Assembly (NCBI RefSeq): GCF_000196435.1
Contig: NC_010161.1
Location: 2,555,062-2,619,061 of the forward strand
Length of the DNA: 64,000 nt
Direction of reading: 5' to 3'
DNA from: Bartonella tribocorum CIP 105476
GTDB lineage: Bacteria > Pseudomonadota > Alphaproteobacteria > Rhizobiales > Rhizobiaceae
The notes below the pieces were generated by a model, which was given only the letters and a program-made list of their open reading frames with translations, had not been told where the DNA came from and did not search any database. The position numbers were made by a program, and so were the translations under genes. Positions 24,897 to 31,244 of the stretch are shown one piece after another. The number at the start of each line of letters is the position of its first letter. The first letter of the stretch is position 1.

Positions 24897-25054
24897 TGCT
24901 TCATTCTCAAGGAAAGAGTGAGCGAATCCAAAGGAATATCAACAGACATATCCACAGTTACGGGTTCAACAAAAATGACAAGAATGATCATTATACTAAA
25001 AAGAATAGCAAGCAAAATGAAAAGAATCATCAAAAGTCTGGTTAATGTCGGCAT
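24893..25054 (-). CDS. Small conserved-type membrane protein overlapping xerD
   Basis: A 53-residue protein, MPTLTRLLMILFILLAILFS at its start, with one membrane helix of about 24 residues (about 7-31), then FVEPVTVDMSVDIPLDSLTL and a basic end. Its TGA (24893-24895) overlaps the xerD ATG (24894-24896). Rhizobial genomes carry similarly built small membrane proteins ('EP...V..P') next to xerD, as I recall, so it is probably a real but easily missed gene. Function unknown; predicted inner-membrane protein with its C-terminus likely in the periplasm. It is divergent from aroK, 96 bases away. Confidence 0.65.
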   Translation of the reverse strand: MPTLTRLLMILFILLAILFSIMIILVIFVEPVTVDMSVDIPLDSLTLSLRMKQ

Positions 25055-25150
25055 AAAATAATAAACTTTTCCAAAATACTCTATCTTTTATCCTACCGTA
25101 TAAAGATTAACAGGAATTGACTTTAAAGCAGATAAATGGCGAAATAAGCT

Positions 25151-25741
25151 ATGAAAAGTAATCGCCCCCAACATCCCCCTATCTCACAAATAAAAAGACA
25201 AATCTTATCTTCTCTCGATAACCAAGCTCTTGTGTTCGTTGGTCTTATGGGGGCAGGAAAATCAGTCATCGGAAAACGTGTTGCCACCATGCTTGATTTA
25301 CCCTTTTATGATTCTGATCAAGAAATCGAAAAAGCAGCACAAATGTCTATCACAGAAATCTTTAAAATCTATGGTGAAGGAGAATTTCGTTCCCTTGAAC
25401 AGCGTATTATTTTCAACCTCATCAAAAAGCGCCCTCTTGTCTTAGCAACGGGTGGCGGTGCTTATATCAATCAAGAGATACGAAAAACGATTCATCAAAA
25501 TGGAATACCGATCTGGCTCAAAGCAGATCTTGATATCCTTATGCAACGTGTTTCCAAGCGTCCAACACGACCGCTTCTTCAAACAGCCAATCCTAAAGAA
25601 ACGATGCAAAAACTCATGGAACAGCGTTATCCTCTCTATGCAAAAGCGAACGTAACAATTAACAGTCATAAAGAAAGCCCCCACAGTGTAGCAAAAAATG
25701 TCATACGATCTCTACAGCACTACCTCCATACAAAAAGATAA
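25151..25741 (+). CDS. aroK: Shikimate kinase
   Basis: A 196-residue P-loop kinase that phosphorylates shikimate at the 3-hydroxyl in chorismate synthesis. [11 protein letters not shown] is Walker A (about residues 32-42). YDSDQEIE (about 55-62) and FRSLEQR (about 82-88) bind shikimate, ATGGGAYI (about 103-110) is the Walker B-like and substrate loop, and RPTRPLL is the lid region. An N-terminal extension of about 20 residues relative to E. coli AroK is usual in alphaproteobacteria. It lies 17 bases upstream of aroB and is co-transcribed with it. Confidence 0.93.
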   Translation: MKSNRPQHPPISQIKRQILSSLDNQALVFVGLMGAGKSVIGKRVATMLDLPFYDSDQEIEKAAQMSITEIFKIYGEGEFRSLEQRIIFNLIKKRPLVLATGGGAYINQEIRKTIHQNGIPIWLKADLDILMQRVSKRPTRPLLQTANPKETMQKLMEQRYPLYAKANVTINSHKESPHSVAKNVIRSLQHYLHTKR

Positions 25742-25758
25742 CGATAGAAAGAACAAGC

Positions 25759-26892
25759 ATGCAAGCCAAAACCGTCACCATTAAATTAGACAAGCACTGC
25801 TATGATATCATCATTGGTCCAGATCTTATTGCGCAAGCTGCTTTACAGATTAAACATTCTCTTAAACAAAAAAATTTTCATCAAATGCGTTTGGCAATCG
25901 TTACAGACACCAATGTTGCATCCCTCCATTTGGATGCATTACAAGCAGAGTTAACAAAAAATAAAATCCATACTTTCCCTATTATTGTAAAAGCAGGGGA
26001 ACAATCAAAATCATTTTCAACCTTGCAAGTTGTCATTGATCAAATTCTTGCTGCACGTTTAGAAAGAGGTGACTGCGTTATTGCTTTTGGTGGTGGTGTC
26101 ATTGGAGATCTAGCAGGATTTGCGGCAAGTATGATACGCCGCGGGATGAACTTTATTCAGATGCCTACAACGCTTCTTGCACAAATTGATTCCTCTGTTG
26201 GTGGAAAAACAGGCATCAACAGTCGACATGGTAAAAATCTTATTGGTGCTTTTTATCAACCACAATGCGTTATTGCTGATACATCTGTTCTTGATACGCT
26301 CCCACCACGTGAATTTCGCGCAGGTTATGCGGAAATGGTCAAATATGGACTCATTAACCAGCCTGATTTCTTTGAATGGCTTGAAAAAAACGGACAAAAA
26401 ATTTTTTCTAATGGCGCGATAAGAATAGAAGCCATTGTTCGCTCATGCCAATTTAAAGCTACCATAGTCGCACGTGATGAATATGAAACAGGAGAGCGTG
26501 CACTCTTAAATCTCGGTCATACTTTTGGGCACATGCTTGAAACAGCAACCGCTTATGATTCAAAGCGTTTAATTCACGGTGAATCTGTAGCAATTGGAAT
26601 GATTCTGGCACATCAATTCTCCGCACAACTAAATCTAGTAGCTCCCACACTCATAAATCGTATCGAAACACACCTTAAAGCTGTAGGTTTACCTACGCAA
26701 TTAAAGGATATTCCAGGAGATCTACCAAATGCCGAAACATTAATGGCTCTCATTGCTCAAGATAAAAAAGTTTCACAAAATAATTTGACCTTTATTTTGT
26801 CACGCGGACTTGGCCAATCATTTATTGCAAAAAATGTTCCACCAGATTTAGTTTTATCCTTTTTGGAACAAAAATTAACAGAAATTCGTTAA
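25759..26892 (+). CDS. aroB: 3-dehydroquinate synthase
   Basis: A 377-residue NAD- and metal-dependent enzyme that cyclises DAHP to 3-dehydroquinate, the second step of the shikimate pathway. [15 protein letters not shown] (about residues 111-125) binds the nucleotide. The metal site is formed from Glu in EMVKYGLI (about 193), His in [10 protein letters not shown] (about 253-262) and His in HGESVAIGM (about 273). [19 protein letters not shown] is the conserved substrate loop. Length is normal. It follows aroK directly and ends 60 bases before the tRNA-Arg gene. Confidence 0.95.
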   Translation: MQAKTVTIKLDKHCYDIIIGPDLIAQAALQIKHSLKQKNFHQMRLAIVTDTNVASLHLDALQAELTKNKIHTFPIIVKAGEQSKSFSTLQVVIDQILAARLERGDCVIAFGGGVIGDLAGFAASMIRRGMNFIQMPTTLLAQIDSSVGGKTGINSRHGKNLIGAFYQPQCVIADTSVLDTLPPREFRAGYAEMVKYGLINQPDFFEWLEKNGQKIFSNGAIRIEAIVRSCQFKATIVARDEYETGERALLNLGHTFGHMLETATAYDSKRLIHGESVAIGMILAHQFSAQLNLVAPTLINRIETHLKAVGLPTQLKDIPGDLPNAETLMALIAQDKKVSQNNLTFILSRGLGQSFIAKNVPPDLVLSFLEQKLTEIR

Positions 26893-26952
26893 TTTGTATT
26901 GAATATAATTGATTCGTTTTTATACTTCTATTAAAGGAATAGTTATGATGAT

Positions 26953-27258
26953 GTCTGCGTAGCTCAGTAGGATAGAGCACAGGATTCCTAAAGAAATTGG
27001 GCGCTTTTAGGAGAAATCCTTAAAGTGGATCTGCTCAAATTCGGGGAAAGCTTCATGGGCAAAACGATATGCCAATCCCGAGCCAAGCCTCTCTTCGCAT
27101 GAGAGGAAGGTGTAGAGACTGAACGGGCAGCACCTAAAAAGCACGGAGCTTCAAGGTGAAGAGACAGTCCAGACCACAAACAGCTTGTAAAGCTGGCGGT
27201 GAAAACCGAAGTGGTATGAATCCTGGGGTCGCAGGTTCGAATCCTGCCGTAGACACCA
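26953..27258 (+). tRNA. tRNA-Arg (CCU), interrupted by a group I intron
   Basis: The 5' exon (26953-26989) holds the acceptor strand GTCTGCG, the D arm GCTC...GAGC, the anticodon stem CAGGA and the loop TT-CCT. The 3' exon (27219-27258) gives AA, the stem TCCTG, the variable loop GGGTC, the T arm GCAGG-TTCGAAT-CCTGC, the acceptor CGTAGAC, the discriminator A and an encoded CCA. Joined, they form a canonical 77-nt tRNA with anticodon CCU. The gene is split after U36, the third anticodon base. The acceptor stem contains one G-U pair. Confidence 0.93.
26990..27218 (+). ncRNA. Self-splicing group I intron in tRNA-Arg(CCU)
   Basis: A 229-nt intron. P1 pairs exon/intron CCU|AA (26987-26991) with UUGGG (26997-27001), giving the required U-G wobble at the 5' splice site, and the intron ends in G27218 (omega-G). 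The conserved P, Q, R and S elements are visible: AATTCGGGGAAAGC (27038-27051), AATCCCGAGCCAAGC (27074-27088), AGAGACTGAACGG (27114-27126) and AAGAGACAGTCC (27159-27170). P pairs with Q (TCGGG/CCCGA) and R with S (GACT/AGTC, P7). It is of the small IC3 class known from Agrobacterium tRNA-Arg(CCU). No homing endonuclease is encoded. Confidence 0.9.
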
Positions 27259-27296
27259 TCACGTAAGATAAATTACTTTTCATATAGGGAAGCATT

Positions 27297-27680
27297 ATGA
27301 AAAAAACTCTACAAATTTTGGGATTTTTTTCCTCTTTATTATTTTTCAATGTTAGCAGTACCTTAGCTGCTGCTTTAGTCATTGAAGTGTCAGGCAATCC
27401 AGAAACACAAACCATAACCTATCAATGTGATATGGGAGCAAATAAAGAACGCGTTGAAGCAACCTATCACAACGCTGATGATATTTCATTGGTTAATTTC
27501 AAATGGAAAGGTGATCATATTATCGCTGCAAATGTTATTGCTGCTTCTGGAGCAAAATATGTAGGGGAGCAGTATATCTGGTGGGAAAAAAATAAAGAAG
27601 TAACACTTTATGACCTTAGTCAAGACCCAGAAGAAAAAAAGCCCATCATCTGTAAGGATGAATCACTGTTATTATTTTAA
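27297..27680 (+). CDS. Exported MliC-type lysozyme inhibitor (copy 1)
   Basis: A 127-residue protein with a signal peptide (about residues 1-24, LGFFSSLLFFNVSSTLAAA). The domain that follows has the MliC pattern: YQCD with the first Cys (about 42), a VEATYHNADD strand, SGAKYVGEQYIWWEKNKEV (about 84-102) and a second Cys near the end (IICKD). MliC proteins are periplasmic or outer-membrane inhibitors of c-type (animal) lysozyme, which suits a host-associated bacterium. No lipobox is apparent, so it would be soluble in the periplasm or secreted. It lies 38 bases after the tRNA and 17 bases before its paralogue. Confidence 0.68.
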   Translation: MKKTLQILGFFSSLLFFNVSSTLAAALVIEVSGNPETQTITYQCDMGANKERVEATYHNADDISLVNFKWKGDHIIAANVIAASGAKYVGEQYIWWEKNKEVTLYDLSQDPEEKKPIICKDESLLLF

Positions 27681-27697
27681 ATAACTGAGGAAATATC

Positions 27698-28090
27698 ATG
27701 AAAAAAATTGCTTTTATTGTAGGATTTTTTGCTTCTTTAAGCTTACCACTATTCGGTTCACTCAATGCTTTTGCTGGCTCTTTAGTTATTGAGGTTCCAG
27801 ATGATCCAGAGCCAACAACAGAAGTTGCTACTTATCAGTGTGATACAGACACAGGCAAAGAACATGTTGAAGTAACCTATCTCAATGCTGGTAATATTTC
27901 ACTTGTTGATTTCAAATGGCAAGGAAAGCGCATTCTCGCTTCCCGCAGCATAAGTGCTTCTGGAGCAAAATATATGGGAGGACCCTATATATGGTGGACA
28001 AAAGGAAACGAAGCCATGCTTTCTGATCTCATTAATGATCCAGAAGAAAAAAATCTTATTCAATGTGTAGAAGAGCAGAAAACAGAATAA
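27698..28090 (+). CDS. Exported MliC-type lysozyme inhibitor (copy 2)
   Basis: A 130-residue paralogue of the preceding gene, with signal peptide (LSLPLFGSLNAFAG) and the same layout: TYQCDTDTGKEHVEVTYLNA, SASGAKYMGGPYIWWTKGNE and a C-terminal Cys (LIQCVEE). WWTKGNEAML fits the conserved MliC 'W.KG..A.L' better than copy 1. Two conserved Cys probably form a disulphide. Tandem arrangement, close spacing and shared motifs show a local duplication followed by divergence. The target lysozyme is inferred from the family only. Confidence 0.7.
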   Translation: MKKIAFIVGFFASLSLPLFGSLNAFAGSLVIEVPDDPEPTTEVATYQCDTDTGKEHVEVTYLNAGNISLVDFKWQGKRILASRSISASGAKYMGGPYIWWTKGNEAMLSDLINDPEEKNLIQCVEEQKTE

Positions 28091-28113
28091 AAAAGCTTAC
28101 CGCATCTTAAAAA

Positions 28114-28524
28114 TTAAAAATCGCTTTGGCTCGTATCACGTGACATTTCATTGGAAGTAGATGTTTGCTCTTCCATTTGACGTGATAAAAGAGCCAGCGG
28201 TTTTTCTAATTTATTTTCTGAATAGTGTCGATAAGCCGCTGCTTGTGATACCAGCATAGAAGCGACCGGTATTGTTACAAGTAAAAAAATCATCAACAAA
28301 AATTCATGAAAAACAAAATGATGATCTACAAAAGTTGAATAAAGAAACGACGCAATAAGAATACTGCCAGCGCCCCAACTTGTACTCAACGAAAGCATAT
28401 GTAAACGCTTATAAAAAGTGGGAAGACGCACCAACCCTATCGTTCCAATCAACGTGAGACCAGACCCTAATATCAAAAAAACCGTAACAGCAAGTGCAAC
28501 AACAAGCGATACATCATCCTTCAT
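28114..28524 (-). CDS. mnhG: Multisubunit Na+(K+)/H+ antiporter subunit G
   Basis: A 136-residue last subunit of the Mrp/Mnh/Pha antiporter. Three membrane segments are visible (about residues 6-30, 42-62 and 68-90), with the family motif IGLVRLPTFYKRLHMLSLS (about 29-47). The C-terminus is a Ser/Thr/Glu-rich cytoplasmic tail. It starts in a 4-base overlap with mnhF. The complex exchanges cytoplasmic Na+ (or K+) for protons and helps with alkaline and salt tolerance. Confidence 0.9.
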   Translation of the reverse strand: MKDDVSLVVALAVTVFLILGSGLTLIGTIGLVRLPTFYKRLHMLSLSTSWGAGSILIASFLYSTFVDHHFVFHEFLLMIFLLVTIPVASMLVSQAAAYRHYSENKLEKPLALLSRQMEEQTSTSNEMSRDTSQSDF

Positions 28525-28802
28525 TCAATAATCTCTCCCCGCATAAGAAATTTTGCCAACGCAATACTTGATACAGGACCCAACAAGCCAATAATAAGCG
28601 CTGCAACAAAATAAATGGTTGTTCCTGAACGGATATCGAATGTAAGAAACAAAAGAATAGTGATGATATAAAGAGCATCCAACCCTACAATCCGATCTTG
28701 CGCCCGTGGCCCACGAATCAACCGAAATAGGGCGAGAATCATTGATAAACTTAAAAAAAACTGCGAGAGATAAAGCCCCCAATAAAGGATCACCATACTC
28801 AT
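28521..28802 (-). CDS. mnhF: Multisubunit Na+(K+)/H+ antiporter subunit F
   Basis: A 93-residue small subunit with three membrane helices. The characteristic FRLIRGPRAQDRIVGLDALY loop (about residues 26-45) connects helices 1 and 2, and FLTFDIRSGTTIYFVAALI follows. In the Mrp complex MrpF is needed for assembly and activity. It overlaps mnhE by one base upstream and mnhG by four downstream. Confidence 0.92.
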   Translation of the reverse strand: MSMVILYWGLYLSQFFLSLSMILALFRLIRGPRAQDRIVGLDALYIITILLFLTFDIRSGTTIYFVAALIIGLLGPVSSIALAKFLMRGEIIE

Positions 28803-29284
28803 TAAAAAATCTCCAAAAGTAATTGCTCATAGCGTTTTTTGATCAATTTTTGGTAATCATATCCATCTTTAAAATTTAAAACATGAAGCAAAAGTTCACT
28901 ATTCTTTCTATTATAGGCAATCCAAACAGTCCCTGGCGTTGCAGAAAGAATACATGCCAAAACAGCTAAAGCCGTGCGACTTTCAAGCGAAATGGGCACC
29001 ACAATAAAACCAGACTGCTGCTTTTTAGATCTTTGGCTTAAAACGAAACAAGCCACAGCAATATTTGAAACGATAGAATCAATAAACACACGAAAAAACA
29101 GCTGAAAAACGGCACGCCAACTTTTAATCGTTATTTTTTCCGGCTCAAGAAGCCGCATCATCCAGCCCCCAAACAAAGCAATAATAACGCCTAAAAGCAA
29201 TTGACCGAAACTAAAGCCATTTAAGATCAGCCACATAAAAATAATTGCTACGCTAGAAAAAGGGAAAAAATAACAATTTTTCAT
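28802..29284 (-). CDS. mnhE: Multisubunit Na+(K+)/H+ antiporter subunit E
   Basis: A 160-residue subunit with two N-terminal membrane helices (about residues 4-22 and 26-42) and the family motif VACILSATPGTVWIAYN (about 108-124), followed by a cytoplasmic domain (LLLHVLNFKDGYDYQKLIKK). The start overlaps the mnhD stop as ATGA. MrpE is required for full antiport activity but does not itself conduct ions. Confidence 0.9.
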   Translation of the reverse strand: MKNCYFFPFSSVAIIFMWLILNGFSFGQLLLGVIIALFGGWMMRLLEPEKITIKSWRAVFQLFFRVFIDSIVSNIAVACFVLSQRSKKQQSGFIVVPISLESRTALAVLACILSATPGTVWIAYNRKNSELLLHVLNFKDGYDYQKLIKKRYEQLLLEIF

Positions 29285-30903
29285 TGATGAATCCCCCTAT
29301 TTTCAAGAGAAAAATCATCTAAAACACTGCCAATATAATTTTGAGGTTCATACAAAGTTTTGGCCGTTTCAAACATATAATGACTCACAGGACCTGCGAC
29401 AATTGTAATCAGAAAACATAAAGCAAGCAGAACGGCAACGGGAGCAAATTCAATCACCTGTACCCGTGGAATCCTCCCTTCAAGAGAAACCCAAAAAGTT
29501 CGAATGCCCGTTCGTGTCATCGCAATCAAAGCAGCAAAACCAGATAGAGTGACAAAAATTATAAAAAGCCAATTGTGATAAACAGGTAGAGAGGTAGAAA
29601 TATTTTCTTTGCTATGATTTAAGAGTGCCACAAACATCATAAATTTAGCAACAAAACCAGAAAAAGGGGGCAGACCAATAATCAAAAGTGCACAAAGACC
29701 AAAACAAGCCCCAAGAATGGCTAAAGTTACCGGTAAATAAGTCCCTACTTCATCTTCCTCCTCTTCTTCATCGTCTCCATAGACTTCCATAGTAACCGTC
29801 AAAACATTGGCTGCCACATCTTGACAGCGCTCAACCAACTCCACAACAAGAAAAAAAGCCCCCAGTGCCAAAGTTGATGAAACGATATAAAAGAGTGCAC
29901 CTGCAATCAGTGCTGTATTGCCGATCCCAATAGCTGTCAACAATGTCCCAGAAGAAACCAAAACACTATAAGCTGCCAAACGTACCAAGATTTGGCTTGC
30001 CAACACCCCAATAAAACCAAAAGCCATAGTGGCAAGCCCACCGTAGAACAAAACCGTTTGACCAAAATGGCTAAAATATCCACTTTCAGGTCCAAACCAT
30101 AACAATGTTAAACGTAAAATAATATAAATACCGACTTTGCTTAAAAGTGCAAAAGAAGCTCCAACAGGCGCTACAGCTGCACTATAAGTTGGCATCAACC
30201 AAAAATTCAATGGCCACACCCCTGCTTTAATTAAGAAAGCAATTCCCAAAAGCGCAGCCCCTATTTCGAATAAAGTCATATCGCTAGAGGCTATATATTG
30301 TATTTTTACAGCCAAATCAGCCATATTGAGGGTGCCCACAATTCCATAAATGAGTGCCGCCCCAACGAGAAAAAACAACGAAGCAACCAGATTAACCACG
30401 ATATAATGCAACCCAGCACGCACACGTAAAGGACCAGAACCATGCAACGCAAGGCCATAAGAAGCTGTCAACATCACTTCGAAAAATACAAATAAATTAA
30501 ATACATCACCTGTTAAAAAAGCACCGTTTATTCCAACCATGAAAAATTGCATCAATGACTGAAAATGAGGACCCGCTTTATACCAATGCGCCCGTGCAAA
30601 AACCAACGCCGCGCTGATCAACAAGCTAGAAAGCAAAAGCATCATAGCACTTAAGCGATCAAGCACCAAAACAATACCAAAAGGAGAAGGCCAATTACCA
30701 AGCCGATAAACATCCACAGCTGGTGCAACTTCAAGAGTACGCTTTACCAGTAAAACAGCCACGACAACTAACAATGCGGCAGAAAAAATACTTATGAGTG
30801 ATTTTAATTTTGAACGGCGTTCATCATAGAAAAGAAGAAGGGCGCCAATACTTAACGGCAAAAGAATCGGCAAGATAAGAAGATGATGCACGCAAGCTTC
30901 CAT
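29281..30903 (-). CDS. mnhD: Multisubunit Na+(K+)/H+ antiporter subunit D
   Basis: A 540-residue, about 14-helix protein homologous to complex I antiporter-like subunits (NuoM/N). Conserved charged residues inside the membrane are visible in FFEVMLTASYGL (Glu near residue 137) and FLIKAGVWPLNFWLMPTY (Lys near 219). An acidic loop DDEEEEEDEVG (about 376-386) lies between helices, as in rhizobial PhaD. ATG 30903 shares a base with the mnhC stop (TGATG). Confidence 0.92.
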   Translation of the reverse strand: MEACVHHLLILPILLPLSIGALLLFYDERRSKLKSLISIFSAALLVVVAVLLVKRTLEVAPAVDVYRLGNWPSPFGIVLVLDRLSAMMLLLSSLLISAALVFARAHWYKAGPHFQSLMQFFMVGINGAFLTGDVFNLFVFFEVMLTASYGLALHGSGPLRVRAGLHYIVVNLVASLFFLVGAALIYGIVGTLNMADLAVKIQYIASSDMTLFEIGAALLGIAFLIKAGVWPLNFWLMPTYSAAVAPVGASFALLSKVGIYIILRLTLLWFGPESGYFSHFGQTVLFYGGLATMAFGFIGVLASQILVRLAAYSVLVSSGTLLTAIGIGNTALIAGALFYIVSSTLALGAFFLVVELVERCQDVAANVLTVTMEVYGDDEEEEEDEVGTYLPVTLAILGACFGLCALLIIGLPPFSGFVAKFMMFVALLNHSKENISTSLPVYHNWLFIIFVTLSGFAALIAMTRTGIRTFWVSLEGRIPRVQVIEFAPVAVLLALCFLITIVAGPVSHYMFETAKTLYEPQNYIGSVLDDFSLENRGIHQ

Positions 30904-31244
30904 CACTGTACCTCACGTCCATCAACGTGATCTGAACCTGTTAAACCGCGTGAAACCAACAAGATAACTAAAAATAAAGCTGTCGTTGCAAAACCGATCA
31001 CAATCGAAGTTAAAACTAAAGCCTGTGGAAGAGGGTCAACATAATTCGCCGGATTGATCACCATCGTAGGATCAACAATTGGTGCTGCATTACTGCGCGG
31101 TCTACTCATTGCAAATATAAAAAGATTGACACCATAGGATATCAAAGACAAACCAAGAATGACTTGAAAAGTTCGGGGGCGCAAAATGAGCCAAATTCCA
31201 GATCCGACAAGAACACCAATGGCCAAAGAAAGAATAATTTCCAT
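30903..31244 (-). CDS. mnhC: Multisubunit Na+(K+)/H+ antiporter subunit C
   Basis: A 113-residue three-helix protein related to NuoK. The motif RTFQVILGLSLISYGVNLFI (about residues 24-43) and DPLPQALVLTSIVIGFATTA (about 70-89) are diagnostic. MrpC is part of the ion path between subunits A and D. It overlaps the fused A/B gene upstream by one base. Confidence 0.93.
   Translation of the reverse strand: MEIILSLAIGVLVGSGIWLILRPRTFQVILGLSLISYGVNLFIFAMSRPRSNAAPIVDPTMVINPANYVDPLPQALVLTSIVIGFATTALFLVILLVSRGLTGSDHVDGREVQ

Noticed and set aside
26988..27179. Minus-strand open frame across the tRNA-Arg gene
   Set aside because: It lies inside the group I intron and the tRNA exon, has no ribosome site, and is explained by the GC-rich structured RNA on the other strand.
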